Assembly: GCA_030847615.1 (NCBI GenBank)
Contig: JAUMIR010000004.1
Coordinates: 187,676,501-187,740,500 of the forward strand
Source of the DNA: Gambelia wislizenii
Taxonomy: Eukaryota; Chordata; Lepidosauria; Squamata; Crotaphytidae
Length of the DNA: 64,000 nucleotides
Direction: 5' to 3'
Shown: positions 44,628-59,600 of the stretch, in pieces
How the letters are laid out: each line of letters starts with the position of its first letter
How positions within the stretch are numbered: position 1 is the first letter of the stretch
Made by a program: the position numbers and the translations under genes
The notes under the pieces: generated by a model
Seen by the model: only the letters and a program-made list of their open reading frames with translations
The model's database searches: none
Told to the model about the DNA's origin: nothing

Positions 44628-45541
44628 TATGCCCTACTACCCCATCCTCACAATATCTCATAATTGGAAATATTGGACACTTTTTGGTGCCAGGTTGGCT
44701 GGGGCACACCAAAAAGGTCATTTGGAGGTCACAATGACCTGGATGTGTTTTAGAAATATAATGACAAGAAAGCCCATATTAGGATTGTGTGGAAGCACAG
44801 TCATTAAGGAGGTATGTGCTAATCCTTTCTTCTAGCCCTGAGCACCTCAGCCATGATTCATTCAATCAAGCAATTAAGTGGCCATTCCCAAATCTATTCC
44901 TATGGAAGTCACTCCTAACCCTCCTCCCACCCAACCTTGTGAGGTTGTCATAAACACATCAGTCCCTATCTCCCAGCCGTTAATGTAATCATTTGCGTTT
45001 TGGTTTCCTTTGTCTATCCCATGGGAAAGATATCCAGGCTTTGTCATAACCACAGTACCCCTCAATGATATGAAATAGGGTATAAATATTAGCCTTCTGA
45101 CAACTGAAAGGTGTGGTACAGTGGATGAACCTAGCCACTCTCTTTCTTGGCATGTCAAGGATCAGAACTTCCTGTGCCACCCTCAGATGCCTGTCTGAGT
45201 ACGTTCGCTGCACAAAGCTTTTCTTTCCAAGACTGGTAACTATTGCCTATATTCTTGAATCTCACCTGCTATCTAATCTTTCTGTCTTACTCTGCTATTG
45301 CCTTGTATGGATCCTAGGCACGTGTGTTGGGTGTGTGAGTTCACTTTGTGTTATTTCCAATAAAAATACTTTAATTTCACTTTAACTGGTGTGCTCTCTA
45401 TAATGAGTACTGGTATACATAGATGAAAAGATCTTGCATTTACCCACCTCTTTTAGGCTTCCATCTGAGCTAATAATTTCCCCAGATATAATTTGTCATC
45501 ATGGGTGGGGCTCTAAAGCACCCCTACAGCTATGGGTAACA
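44628..45541 (+). mobile_element. LTR-like repeat, copy B (most complete)
   Basis: Contains tatgccctactac, aggtcacaatgacct, tgctaatcctttcttc, a TATA-like gtataaatattag (45070-45084), a polyadenylation-like ccaataaaaatact (about 45357), and runs to gggtaaca at about 45541. Copies A (6425-8835) and C (51130-51830, minus) share these landmarks in order. The TATA-to-poly(A) layout suggests an LTR. Precise ends and target duplication were not found. Confidence 0.6.
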
Positions 45542-46744
45542 CTGCTTCTTACAATCTTGCATTACTAGTGGGACATGCCAAAAGAATCTGTAAAATGATC
45601 TTGCTAACCCATCTTCTTAATGAATGCTCCTCAAAACAGGAGTTAAGATAAGTTTGTAGTACATGTGACAAGAAATGCATACAATAAAAACTGACAACCA
45701 AGTATTAACATCAGAAACAATATTACAAGATATGTACTTCCAAGTTATCTTTGAACAGGACCAAGCAAATAAATGACACATTACAGAAACAAATAAAAAT
45801 TTATTAAATTTCCAATAATATAAATAGTCAAGATTCCCATTTGGATTGACAGCACCAAAAAAATCTTAAGGAAGCACCAATGCTGTTAACTGAAATATAC
45901 ATTTTAGTTAGGGAGATTAAAATTCAGAAAAAAACCCCAAAGTGGAAAATTCTGCATAAAATAATACAAACCTGCTATTTCTCTATTTTGCAAAATGCAT
46001 TTGTTTTTGCTAATTGTGGAGGAGTTAGGACCATGAGTGGACCCAAAGCCCTCATAAACACAAACCTTACATCTATTTCTCTGGTTTTTGACTTGTGGCA
46101 AGAAAAGCCCATATATATTTATAGGCATTTTACACACATAAGGGCTAGACATTTTCTTTGTTGAATGAAAGCTGAAATTATCAGGAATCAGCATTTCATG
46201 CTTAATACTATACATAAATATTTCTAAGCTTTTGCAGAATTGCGGAACATACACAGTGTCTAATGGCTCAAATCCTATTATTAGTCACAGGGAGTATTCT
46301 GTACAGGTTGCCTCACCATTCAAGAATTGATTCGATGATTCTAGTCTAATTGAGACTAATTGGGATAGGATTCCAGCCAATGAAAGCATTCTGTGCTGCT
46401 TTGAAGTTTGCAAAACATTTTCCAGTTGCCCTGAATAACTACTACAATGCAAAAACAACGGAAAGAGAAAAAGATTTCATAAGTTTATTATGCTACTATA
46501 GTGCTGGAATCTAGCATGGTAGTACCTTAAGTTTAAATGCAAACAACATAGTTTTGGTATAATCGGCCATTTGAGTAACACTGATGGCAGAACACCTTTT
46601 ATACTTAACAGTAAAGCATAAAACACAAGGAGATTTAAATAAGATCACTCATATGAAAACAACCAATGTAAAGGATCTTATTCTCTTCAAATGCTGAAAA
46701 AGAGAAAGGACACCCTGACTTTTTTTCCCCTTTCCTCCCCAATA
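45542..46744. other. No repeat recognised; region downstream of ADAMTS
   Basis: AT-rich. Open frames on both strands near 45880-46254 have no recognisable family. It might include more distal 3' UTR if the AATAAA at 45800-45805 (minus) is used. Confidence 0.35.
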
Positions 46745-47545
46745 TTTATTAAAGTCTATAGATCTAACTAAAGCAGTTCAGGTATATTTATTGGCAAAAG
46801 TGCCTCAAGAACATTTCAATTGCTATAATCAGTTACAGTATTCATTTCCACAGAGTGTTCACAGATTCTCTCATTGGCAGGTAGCTGCAGGAGAGCAGCA
46901 ATAAACCACCAAGGACTTCACCTCCTGCATGCTGGGAACTGAACAAGAACATCAGTAAAATGTAATAAATATTTTGGGCACTGTCCATGGTGGACCTCTC
47001 GCACCTTTACCCCATGGAAATGCCCCCATGCACTAGTCCTCTTGCACTGTCCCCAGTGGTTTCAAGGGGGTTCACACCAGAGAACATCCCAGTAGAAGAT
47101 GTGTAGCAAAGATAACTGAGGTAAGAAGAAACAAAAGTCCTCTCTCATGCTCAACAAATACTTCTGCTGCTTTTTTGCAGATGTTCTTCTTCCAGGCAGC
47201 TCATCAATTGCATCCCTAAGGATCAACCTTGCAATACTCACAGTTAGGGATAAAATATCTTCCCTGTTCCTTGAGAGCCATTTCCGTCCACACATCCTGA
47301 AGAAAAGGACACCCACCTGAAAACAGCTGTGAGTGGATCACATTAGAATACTGAAAAGGACATTTGAGGCACTGCACCTATCTGAGTAGTCTTCAACTAC
47401 ACTTTTGTATCTGGGCTCATTGATTAATGAAGAATTAAGTTTCAGAGCAAACTGCAGTCACTCCTGAGACTCCTGTGTTCACTGGGCACAGCCCTAAGTT
47501 TGGAGACACAACTCATTTTGTACTCTTTATATTTTAGACCAGGTC
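46745..47545 (-). other. Probable ADAMTS16 3' UTR with candidate poly(A) signals
   Basis: This lies downstream of the stop codon on the gene strand and contains no recognised repeat. Minus-strand AATAAA hexamers occur at 46787-46792 and 46745-46750, 750-800 bases after the stop, and another at 45800-45805. Which one is used cannot be read from sequence alone. A GC-poorer stretch without repeats continues to about 45550. Confidence 0.4.
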
Positions 47546-47661
47546 TCACAAATTTGAATTGATACAAGATCTGCAGCACTGTTTTCCATAGAAACTATGA
47601 CTGCAAACGCCATGCTGGGGAACCAAGTGGCACCAATTAAAGTAATCCTTACAGAAGGCAT
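47546..47661 (-). CDS. ADAMTS16: ADAMTS last exon, PLAC domain and stop codon
   Basis: 116 bp. The acceptor is a T-rich run ending ccag. The first two bases complete an Asp codon with the previous exon, giving DAFCKDYFNWCHLVPQHG and then five more cysteines before the stop. The six-cysteine PLAC module and the short CINSNL tail right before the stop are typical of the ADAMTS16/18 C-terminus. The stop codon is at 47546-47548. Confidence 0.88.
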
Positions 47662-50600
47662 CTGGAAAAAAAATTAATAGTTTAGACACTCTTGCATTAC
47701 TAACATTGTTTGAAAGACACATAAATATATAAATGTGAGCACACACACACACTGTGTTGATCAAATATTCAGTCTTCTCACCTGTTCGTCATAGAGGTTG
47801 CTCAATTGATTGGCTTGGAACCAGTGGATCACTAACCCACTCCCTCCCTCCTTTCCCCTAATATTTTAAAAACTGATTTTCCATATTTATTTTAAAGGAG
47901 TAAATGTACGTTTAATTGAATAACTGTTCATATAGGACTTTAAAAAATAAAAGAGAAGAACCTGAAGCATGGGGGATAGGGCAAGGCAAACTACTAAATA
48001 ATCAGTAGTAGTTCACAGGATTCACAGGCCAGTACATTAATTTGTTGTCCATGGGTGACATTGGAATGCTGGACACAAAACTAGAGGTGATTCTGGTTTG
48101 TATTTGTGCTTCTCCACATTCAAAAGAACACTCTTTGCATTCCAAGTGATGCTGCTGCAGAAAACATTATTCATTTTGACATAGAATTTCACAAGAGAGT
48201 TTGATTTGGTCTACACATTCATGCAGCAGGCATGCACATGTAAATCCAGGATGTGTATATATCCAGTGCTCATGACCTTCTATCTGCTTTTGTATTGGGG
48301 GCAGTTTGATCACGTCCCCCTGTCTTCCTTTTCCTAAACACCACAGCCACACATGATGTTCTGTGCATGGTCCTGGTTCCTCACTACATGTAAAGCCTCA
48401 CCCGGCTGGCAAATTCTGAAATGACCTTCAAGGTTTTGAAAGATGTTCTTGAGAGACAAAGTGCTCACCTCATTTTTCGTTATGGAGTCAAATTCTGGAT
48501 CATCTTGACCCTTTTCAAATAATTGTTAGAAAGTTATCCCCAATTCACCACTTGGACTGAGTTAAATTTCCTCAATACAACGCATCTCCTGAGTTTTGCC
48601 ATTCTTGCTTGCAAACATCTCCTTCACAGCTGGCAGTCCTAAGTGGAGCAGTCACTCTGCCTCACAAGGCAAGACTGCAGGAGCCTGGGAGGGAAGCCAT
48701 GAATCCATCTGTCTCTCTGCTAGTTGATTCAGGCCTTGCAAAGCTCTCTTCCTAGGCAGGTAGGCTCACCCTCCAGGGATGGACACCATGCCTTGCCAGA
48801 TTTCAGTTTTGGGGACCTCCTAGCCATTTTGAGCAGCAGAAGAGAAGCCATGCTACCTAGGCAGAGAGATGCTGCCTTCAACCACCCCCAGGTTGGGCAG
48901 GTTTTCTTTTGCTGCTCAGCAGAAAGGAGAGGTGTGTTTAGCACAACGTGAGTGTGAGCAAATGTGAGCAAAATCAAGGAGTGTGTGTGTGTGTGTGGTG
49001 CCTGCCTCAGCTGGATTTACTTTGAAAGATCCAAATAGACGCTATCTTAGGACTTTTTCAGATGGGCAATTTAATCTGTGGAAGACCCAGAACAGGGTCG
49101 GGAAAAACTCTTCTTTTCAGAAGACGTTGACCCTTTTCCATGTCTCCCCCATCCTCATTCTGTATTTCTCTGTGATATTTTCATCATGGGGGAACATCGT
49201 TTTTGGGCCACCCATTCCATTGTAGTAATGGAATCAGAGTGGTCTGAAAGTCCCGTTTCTCTCCTGAGATGACAGCCGGGGGGGGGGGGAGTCCATTCTG
49301 GACACCTCCAGGCAGGAATGGGACACCCAGGTAAGTGGCACCCCTTTCCCCACCTCCCTGGGTTACTTTTATGTTTTTGTATGTGTTTTTGTGTTTGGTG
49401 TACTGTTTTGACTGTGTACTGTTTTGGGGGGAGGTATTTTTAAATTCCCCTCCTGCCCGTTCTATAGCAAGAAAGAGCGGGATTTCAGTACCCGGTCGTA
49501 AAGGCAGACTTACGATGTCTGCATTTATGGCCGGCCATCTTGGGGAGAAGGAGGACGTTCCTGTTGCAGAATAAAGGTATGTGTTTGAACATTTTCCCTT
49601 TATTCTGTGACAGGAACGGGATTGGGGCTTGTGGGGCAGGAATGGGGCATTTGGCCCCATTTGAAAAAGTCCTTAGTTGAGCACTTCTAGCTGAATACTT
49701 GCAATATCCCTAACATCAACTAGTCTGTTCAGCTAGCATCCTCTGGGGTCAAAACTTTAAAGGCAAAGGTAGAAATCTGGAAAGAAGAGGAAGAAAAATA
49801 TATACCTTTTTTTTCAGGAAGTGGGCAGAAATTGGTATTACAAGCTTGTGAGGCAACGGGCTTCTGATGCAAGAGACATCCAGTGGCTGACCTCCCATTT
49901 GCTAGGCACTGAACAGACCGCACTTGTATGCCACCTCCACAGGATGCTGAGCACTGCAGAGCAAAGAAGACTTAATAAATGAATCTAAGCATGCACTTTA
50001 TAGAATGAAAGCCTTCTCAAGGTATGAATATATAAGTGAAATAGTTAACAGCAAGACTGCAGTTCCTGCTATTTTCAGTTATGCCTCTGTAATAAAGATA
50101 TCCAGGCAACTGCCTACTCTTTTGGGATCATGTCAAATACTTATTAAATATTTTTTGTAGGCAGCCCAATCCTATGCATGCTTTTTTATGCATGGAAACA
50201 CTGTAGCATCGGATTAGATGGAATTTATGGCCATACAAGTGTCTGCCTGAGAGCAGAGTTGGATGACTTACAGTATCTCTTTCTTCATGAGCACCTCTGT
50301 GATTCCAGAGCGTGTATCTTAAGAACTTAAGGCTGCAAGCTCATCTTAAATTCATAATCCAATTAAAGGAATCTCAAATCAATTAAGCAGAGGTAGGCAA
50401 ATTGATCCTTTCCAGATTTTGCGGGGGCTGTTTCCCTAATCCCTAAATCACTGATCATGCTGACTGGGGCTTATAGAAGTTGTAGTCCACAACATGCAGG
50501 GGCAGCAGGATGGAATTTTAATCAATTCTATCTGCATAAATGGAAAAAAATAAGGGAAGGGGTAAAGAGCCTTTTTAGTTTTTTAGTTATGGCTATTGAA

Positions 50601-53600
50601 ACAACTATGCCCAAGTTATTGGGAAAAAAAACACCCACTCCTGATCATTCAACAAGAAAAGAGATTATGGCTTTTCTGGGATGGTTCCTCCAACTGCATT
50701 TTTTAAAAAGTACTTACATTAAAAATGATTGCAGTTTTTACAGAGAAATGTGTTATGAACTTAATACATTTTTTTCTATTCAATTAAAAAGGCTTTAATC
50801 TATTTGTCCAACAGTGAACTCACTGGAGATTGCTGCCCTTGCACACTTACATGAGAAACAGTGTTGGAATTCAGTGAGACTTTTACATTAACATTAAGAG
50901 AACTCTGCTTTAAAGAACTTTTCCCAATATAAACTGGACCACACTTAATGCTGATTCCCTCCCCCCCACCCTACAACATGCCCCTCACTCTAAAAAGCTG
51001 TGCTATAAGGATCCTAGAATACTTTCCCCAGTGAGTCCTCCATGTCAGGATCTGGGGAGAAGCACAGTTTCCCTGAACAGGTTCTCCCCTTTCTTGCAAC
51101 AATCCCCACAAGACCAATTCTCTGCTTTTCTCCACAGATGTTACCCGAATAGGTGGGGGTCCATGAGGAGCCCACTCATGATGCCAAAGCTATATTATTA
51201 GTAGGGAAATAATTAAGTTCAAATGGATGGCTGTGAGAGGTCAGGTAACTTCCAGGATCTTTGCACCTATGTATACTGGTACTAACTGCAGAGACCTTGA
51301 ATTAAAGTGAAACAACATGTTTTTTTATTGGAAAATAACATGGACACATTCATACACATGCACTCATGCTCACAAGAACCACACAAGGTTAACAAAGAGT
51401 TAAGGAGGAAAGGTTGGACAGAGAAATAGTTTCAGGAGGTAGGGCAATAGTTACCAGTCTTGAAGAAATAGAAGTGAAGAACTCAGACTTTAATCTGAGA
51501 GTGGCACTGGAGGATCTTAATCTGGTGATGTGCAGACAGATGACTTTTTTTGACAAAGAAAAAACAACGCTAGCAGCCTTGCCACGTTGCGAGGCTGCAG
51601 CGCTGCAGGGCGTCCGTTTCGCATGACGCCCGTCCCTAGCGGTACTGTTGCAGTACCACTGGAACATTTGAGCATTATATTTTTCCATGACACCCTATTC
51701 AGGTTCTGGTGATCTCCATCTGACCTCACTTATGGTCCACCCCAGTCTACTAGACCCTGTGAAGTGTCTTAATATTGCCAATTTATGAAATATTATATGG
51801 AGGGGGTGTAAGGCACAGTAACACAGGTGTGATTGAGATCCAATCACATGTTTGGGAAAATATATCCATAAAGGCACTACTGACCCTTTGCCAGGGTCAA
51901 AGACAGGATTTTGCCCTTCCCTTAATGAACTTTGGGGGAATCCACACATGGACATGCACTTCCTGTAGTTGCTAAACACTTTAGCATTTTTTTTTAAAAA
52001 AACTGCCCTGTTTTGTGTTAAATTAATGTGGCTATCCCTACTACCTCTCAGAAAAAAAAATCCTTTTCTGGCCTCTAATCATTCACACGCTCTTTAAGTT
52101 TGTACTGGTTATCTCACAGCAGAAGTGGTTAGGGGCATGAATAATCCTGCGTAATGACCCTGGGACTGTACCACTACTAATGTTGCCCACCAATCCCTCC
52201 CTGCCCCCACCCAAATAATCATGATTAGGCTGTAGTGATGCCTCACTGGCTTGATGAAAATGTTCTTATTTTTTGTGGGGGGCTTTCTTTCCCGCCATTT
52301 CACTTTTGAATGCTTATTTTTCAATAATTCTGAGCCCTTGGAAGATTTATACAGTAGAATGCAATACAGGTCTGCTTAGATGTAAGTCCCACTGACTTCA
52401 GTGGGATTTACCCCCCAACTAGATGCATAAAAGGGTTGCAATTTCAGAGTGTATCTCAGTTGCAGAATTATAGCACTTTGACAATGACTTTAACTGTCAT
52501 GGCTCAATGCTATGGAAACCTGAAATTTTTAGTTTTGTGAGATATTTAGCTTCCTCTGTCAGAGAGCTCTGGTGCCACACCAAACTACCAATCCAGGATT
52601 CACTAATATAGAGCCATGGCAGTTAAAGCAGTGTCAGGCTGCTATGATTCTGGAAGATGGATATACCCTTGGATCTTACTGCTTGTGGGATTGTCTACTG
52701 AGAAATAAGCACCGCTGAGAGGATCTTATCTGTGCACACAAAGACTGCCACCAATATGGGAAGGGAACATAAGAAAGGCAAAACACATGACCCAAAGAAG
52801 TGACTGCACTCATTTCCAATTAAAATTGTCTCTTTTATCGTGGAAAAGAAAAGGTGCTGTTGATGGCACTAGACCACGGGGATGGTAGCTGCTGACTTTG
52901 AGTGGTTGTGTACATCCTGTGAATTACAAAGTTAAATGTGGAAACTCCAGTAAACTATTTGCCTCATTTGGATACCCCCTGTGTCTCAATGCTTTATACT
53001 TAAGCCTCTTAGTGGTGCTTAGGCACTGCTTTTCTAGAATCTTCTGAAGGAGAACTAAAAGCTTGTTTGTCCACAAAGCACTTAATATTGCACCATATTA
53101 ACTAATGACAGTCAGACCCCTGTATCCATGGGGGTTTGGTTCCTGGACTTACCAAAGATACTGGAAACTGCAGATAACAGTGAAGCCTATTAAAATAATG
53201 GGACTTTCAGTTAAAAATACAACAGAGTTGCATTGGAGGACCTAGAAGATGTATAGAGAGGACATCTCTCTAGGCATTTTCTAGGAAGACTCTATGGTAT
53301 GTATTCCTGTTTTGTGTCCCACAGATAACTGATATTGATTCATGTGGATATAGGGGTCTGACTATATGCCATTCCCTATGGCAAGATCCTTCTAAGCTGT
53401 CCACACAGAAGGAAGTTGCCTTCAGCAATGATTCCCAGCAAGACAAGTATATTGCTTGCATACTTAGCAAAGTTTACAGTTTCCTACTGATTCAGGCCAG
53501 AGGGAATAGCAACCAATTTCCCCCTGAATTGCCTCTCTGTGAGTTGTCCCAGGTCAGGTCAGCCCAAGGTATTTTTCACAGTGAGTGGGAAGCCTTTAAT

Positions 53601-53606
53601 TACTGA

Positions 53607-53642
<36 letters not shown>

Positions 53643-56600
53643 TAAAGTATTATTTAAAAATAGCACTATAAAATTATAAGCAGTGCTATAATGTTGGAAA
53701 TAAAGCTGACCAAGATCATATTTGAGGCCAACGACTCAAGAGAAAATTATTCACTCATCCTCCACAATAGGGTTAATATGAAACCATGAAACTGAATAAA
53801 ACCTTGTTAAGAGGAAGTGTAGGAGGAAGAGAAAGAGGAGGAGGAAAGGACAAGAAAAAAGACAGAAGTGTTTCATTTAAATGCACATGAGCCCTGAAAG
53901 CCTTAATAGTACTTTGTTTGCACCTGACATATTAGATATCAGGTTTGGAAAAAAAAAACATGGGAGAGGAATGCAACAAACACTTGAAGTCAATGATATG
54001 AAAACAGTGCCACCTGGATGCTGTGCTTAAAAAAAAAAAAGAATGAACAGAGGATGGCAATCCCAGCATGCTAGATTTGTTCTATGGGCCAGCATGGCAT
54101 AGTGGTTTGATTGTTAGATGATGACTCTGGAGACCAGGGTTCCGATCCCTGCTCTGCCATGAAACCCACTGGGTGACCTTGGTCTAGTCACACTCTCTTA
54201 GCCTCAGAAGAAGACAATGGGCAACCTTCTCTGAACATATCTTGCCGAGATAGGTTCACCTTAGGGTCACCATAAGTCAGAAATGACTTGAAGGCACACC
54301 ACCACCACCAGACTTGCTCCATAGAGTTATATGTGTGTTACTGAGAACTAACTGTGCATTGCTATCTGGAAGATCTGTTGGCTGGAGGAGGGATGGGTAG
54401 GTAGGATGAGGAATTGGACAGCCTCTCCAACGGAGAGGGTAATCTTCTAGGCTATTTCACTGAGAGTTTCCTATTTGACCTTGAGTCCAAAATAATTTGC
54501 TGAGAGTTTCCTATTTGACCTTGTGGCCAAAATAAATCTTCAGACAGACAATCATGGGGTTGCTCTCCATGTAGAACTTGGTCCTACTGGCCATCCTTGG
54601 TGGTGCCCACAGAAGTGTGCCAGATGTGGGTTTTTTTTAAAAAACAAACAAACAAACACATCTCTGTGTTTATCTGCTAGGTCATTTTCCCTGGAGTGGT
54701 TTTTTTTTGGGGGGAAGTGTCCTCTTGCACACTCACAATAATCTACGATACACACCCACATATGCTCTGATACATACACTCACTCTTTCTGTCTCTCCCC
54801 GTGTCTTAGTTCTATAGTCATATTCTCCCATTCAAATGTTTTAGCTTCAGAATGATTATTCAACTGCAATATAATAATATATTTAAGCAGCCAGCTTAGA
54901 TCAGATGGTCAAATGGTGCAGCCAATCCAAGAATACATCTCTGTGGGCATCAACCCATTTTATCTTTACAGTCCTCTCAAGCAGCATGGCTGATAGTGTG
55001 AAAATGCTTATAAGCAACCAAGCACTAACAACATATTAATATGTAATCTAAAACTGTGCTAAGCACTAGGAATTTGTTGGTTACTATTTCAAGAGCACTT
55101 ATAATGTTCCAGAGATAACTGTTAGTAACAGAATGAAGTGTAACAGTGTTTTTACAGTACATGGACTAGTCCATATCAATTTAAATTAAAGGTCTTTTCC
55201 CTTCAAAGTTATCTCCTGGAAACATAATTAAAATCATTAGGCATCTTAACAAGTGAAAAAAAAGCAAAAGTACTTTACAAGTCAACAATACCCTCTCTTT
55301 CATTAGCTCCTGATTCTTTCCTTCAGAATCATGGCCTTCATACTACTCACCTATGAGGTGAATACAATAGTCACACATGTTGGATACCATCCTTGGATGG
55401 GACTTATGTATGTACACAAAGTTGAACACTTGTTTCTTTGACCTAAATCTAATTACTAGACCCAACTAAAGTAGTCCCATAGCTGAATCACCAAATGGTA
55501 AATCAGCAGTTACATCAACTCTCCTTGACTCTACTGCAGTTGGATCTAGTAGTCAGAATCTTTATACACAATTTTACTAATTGTGTTTTACTAATTACTA
55601 ATTCCCATATCTCATCCACTCCATACTGTCAAAGCCAGGGGGACAATTTGTAGCCTACTCCAGATGTACTTGGATTAGAATTCTCATGCAAAATTGGGAA
55701 AAGTTACTTGTTTTTACACTAAATTACCAGGAGCTCTCAGCCAGCATGTCCAGAGATCATACTGGCTGGGACATTATGGTAGTTCAAAAAAGTATATTTT
55801 CCAAGCTCTGCTCCCATGTTCCTTATCATTGGCAATACAGCTAGGGCTTATAAAACTTACAAAGCAACAGAGTCTGGAAGGCCACAAGTTAACCATCTCC
55901 ACTGTAAGCTGAGGTGTGCGGTGACTAAGAGACAGTGGAAAGCCTAAGGTCTCTTAGTAAATCCACACCAGAAATTAGGGATTTTGTAAAAAGATCTTTC
56001 AAGATCAGATCAAGAATCTATTAAATTCTGCTGACTGTTTCTAGAAGCAGTCCTAATACAAGTGGGACATGGGTACAGCAGCACTTCTCCCATGCTGTTG
56101 GTCTCCAACATCAGGTATGGTACCTTGTCTCTGAATACAGTTCAGCTTAGTCACTCTGGCTAATAGCTGTTGATAAACCTATCCATCATGATTTTGTCTG
56201 CTCCTTTTAAAAGCTATCTAAGCTTGTGATAGCAATTTCAGTAAATTACTTATCTACTATACAAAGGAGTATTTTCTTTTGTCTCACCTGACCCTACTGT
56301 TAATCAATTCCTCTGGGTAACCTGAAATTCTACTGTTACAGCATGTAAAAATCCCAGTTCATTGCTCTTACTGTTGGTCTCTATATGACCTCAGCCACTT
56401 CTCTCCATGAACATTCTGTGAGTTAAGGACCAGCAGTATAAAGCCTGAGCAGGAGAAACACTGTTTGAAAGAAGCGTGATGGATGAGGTCTGACAGGAAA
56501 CTTAAAACCATTTCAAAGCTGTGTTCCCTACCTGTGACCAAGAAGATGAAAACCAGCTGCCCTGATTTACTGGAGAATATGCAGGGTGCTGGGGACATGA

Positions 56601-59600
56601 GTTTAAGAGGCATACTTTTTCCAGCTCTACGTTTGGTTTTTGTAGGTGGGAACACTTCCGAGAAGCAAGTTCTCTATACTTCCCAGAAACATACTTTTCT
56701 GCACAGTTCAGCATTCTCTTCTGTATTCCCTTTCCACATGTTACAGAGCACTAGAAAAGGAAAGATATTGGGATGACAATACATTAATATGCAACCCTTG
56801 CAGGTCTGGGTTCAATGTCTAGGGCTTATTCTTTGGTTCTTTCAAGTCCTTGCCACCCAATAAAGCAGCAGCAATAGTATTTATAACCAACAGAAGATGC
56901 AAAAGAGAAAGAAACCGCAACAAATGGTTGAATTATTCACAACTTATCTCGAGGTCTACTGGTGTTTGTCTTTTCCTGTTAGTCACAGTTAGTCCCAGGA
57001 TACATCCAACATGTAGAGTACCTTGTATGTAGCTCCCCAAAAGAGGATACAGTTTGAGAGCATTGCAACAGGTCTCATTGTAGCAAGTGGGTCGTGTTAC
57101 AATATCTCCTGCCCCCTTCTGCCTGATCCTTAACAAAATCCCCAAGACTGTAAATTTGGCTGCCTTCAGATGTTGGTCTGCTCAACGTCTCCATTTACCA
57201 TTGTATGCCCATGAACAGGGTTTAGAGTGGTTTCACACTGAATGGGTGATGTGGAATGGGAGATGGGACATCAAACACTCAGGCACCAAGAAGTCAGGCA
57301 GCAAAATCTCTTGGACCCAGACCCATGTGCATGACAAGTGCTTAAAAAGATACAACTACTGGTACTACTGAAAGTATTGCACTTCCCTGACTGCACAGTG
57401 AACAACACTGCAAGGAGGGGTGGTGGTTTAATGACCTCCATGAAGAGAGTCCAGAATCCCCTGCACTTGGCATGTGATGCCAAGTGCTAGTCAAATGATG
57501 GGGAGGAGACATGTTATTTAATGACTTGTCTCCCCTTTGTGTGTCTTCTTTGCTCTTCTTGCTGTGGCCCACTCACCCACCCACCCTCCCTCAGTGCAGT
57601 GTAAGCTAAGCTGGTCGCTTCTGGGCTGAGTAGGAATTTCCCCCTTTTACCTGTTTTTTTCCCCCCTACCCCATATTGTATTTGATAGGAATTGGAGAAT
57701 TGGCCATGGGTGATGTCTAAAATAAGTTATCACTTGGTAGGTTATGGGAGAAGAATTTATTAGATTGATGTACACCTTGGCATCCTTTTGGTGAAGGGTT
57801 GGACTCTGAAACCACCACTATGGGTCATGGAACCTGGGGGAATGGAGAAGGAGTCTGCCCTTGAGGCTGACCTGGGGGTTTACTCTCTCTTATAAAGTCT
57901 TGTGACTTGTGTGTGGGGGGGAGCCCCCTGGGTTTGCCTTCCAGTAAACAACTGTGCTGTCAGGAATCAATGGTTTTTGGATTGTCCCCGGGGTTTCAGC
58001 CAAGGGAAGGTTGCGGAGACTGGTCACAGGTTGACACCTGGGCCTCAGCTGGACCTACATCAGGTCAATCCCCCACTTCTTTGTTTATTTCCATGCCCAA
58101 ATTCCATTAAATAAGGTATAGGTCAATAACATGACTCTTATCCAACCTATTTACTTGTGTCTGGTCTCTTTATTTCATGGCTGGTCATCAATCCATTATT
58201 CCAATAATGAAAGAGAGAGAAGAAACAGTGGGAAAATGGGAAGCATTAACAATGTATGTTGTTTGACCCCCTGCAAACTTCCATGTTTAAGGCAAGGTGA
58301 CTCCATGACAAAGCCTCATTTGGAAGCACCCACACATTCAGCAGCAGACTATATTTAAAAAATAAAGTCTGTGCCATATCGTAATTGTGTTTTAAGATGT
58401 GGCTTTTAGTAAAATGTACTGGAACTATCTGTTTCTTACCTCAGTCCATGTAGACACAAACCACTGTAGCTTTTTATGTTTATGGCATCGCCTCAAGAGG
58501 CAGGTTTCTTGCATCTTTGGTTTCAGTTCTGCTACACAGGCACCATCGGACAAAAGTGGAGCCCAGGGAGAGGGGCTGGAGCTTTTGCATACAACCACTC
58601 TTTTTCTCCAGCCTTTCCCACATGTTCGAGAGCACTGAGAAAGTGGAATGGAAGTCAAACATTTAGTGGGTTAATGTTTTCCCAGAACAGCAAAGAAAAC
58701 AATAAGACATCAGTGAATTAGGCTGTTAATGCATAAATTTAGGGCTTTAATGAATTACATCAATTTATGTTACCCTGACACTACTTCAAGTAAGGGAAAA
58801 TACTGCCAAAATCTTTTCTTCTCATGAGTACCTCAGGTTAAGAACATATGAACAACTCCTCTCGGGGAGACTAGAGGATCACCCAATTCAGCACCAGTCA
58901 TGCTTATGGGAAAGGCCACAAATACAGCATGAGGGCAAATGGCCTTTCCAGAAGTTTCCCTCCAATCTTGGCTGGTAATGAGAGTTGCCCATAGCTTGGA
59001 AAAGATAGGGTTTTCTTTTAAAGACTACCTGGTCATTGGCTATGCTGTCCAGAAGATTCTGGGAGTGGTAGTCCAAAAAAGAAAAAGAAAAGAGAGTAAC
59101 TTCCCAAAGCTTTGAGGGATACTGCCAATGTCTAGAACCAACAGGAATCATTAGAAATTTACTTCCCTATTAGGGATGTCTAGAAAAATGTGAACTACAT
59201 TTTTCATGGTTTCCAAGAGTCCTGGACAGCACTGCAAATACTCATGACAGCATTTGGGGACTTAGCTGATTCTAGTTTGAGGAAGACAAAGAGGCAAGGA
59301 GGCTACCTCTCTCATCATTGAGAACCTCACTGGGAGTCTGATGACAAGTGGGCTGAAGTTAGAATCGAGCTATTTTCTAACACTTGTAGTTAGTTTTTTA
59401 AAACAGCACTTTTCATAATTTTTATGGGTGGAGTTGAATGGTATTTGAAGGGGTGTCAAGTTGAGGATGGAGCAGGCTTGTTTTCTGCTGCTCCAGAGAC
59501 TGGAACATGGAGCAATGGATGCAAGCTCCAGGAACAGAGATTCCACCTCAACATTAGGAAGAACTTTTTGACAGTAAGAGCTGTTTGGCAGTGGAACACA

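Noticed and set aside
49184..49660. 158-codon minus-strand frame
   Set aside because: Entirely inside the MITE at 49047-49675 and in an ADAMTS intron; proline- and serine-rich chance translation.
54090..54160. Possible tRNA gene from box A/B
   Set aside because: No cloverleaf can be completed; it is the head of a SINE repeated elsewhere in the window.
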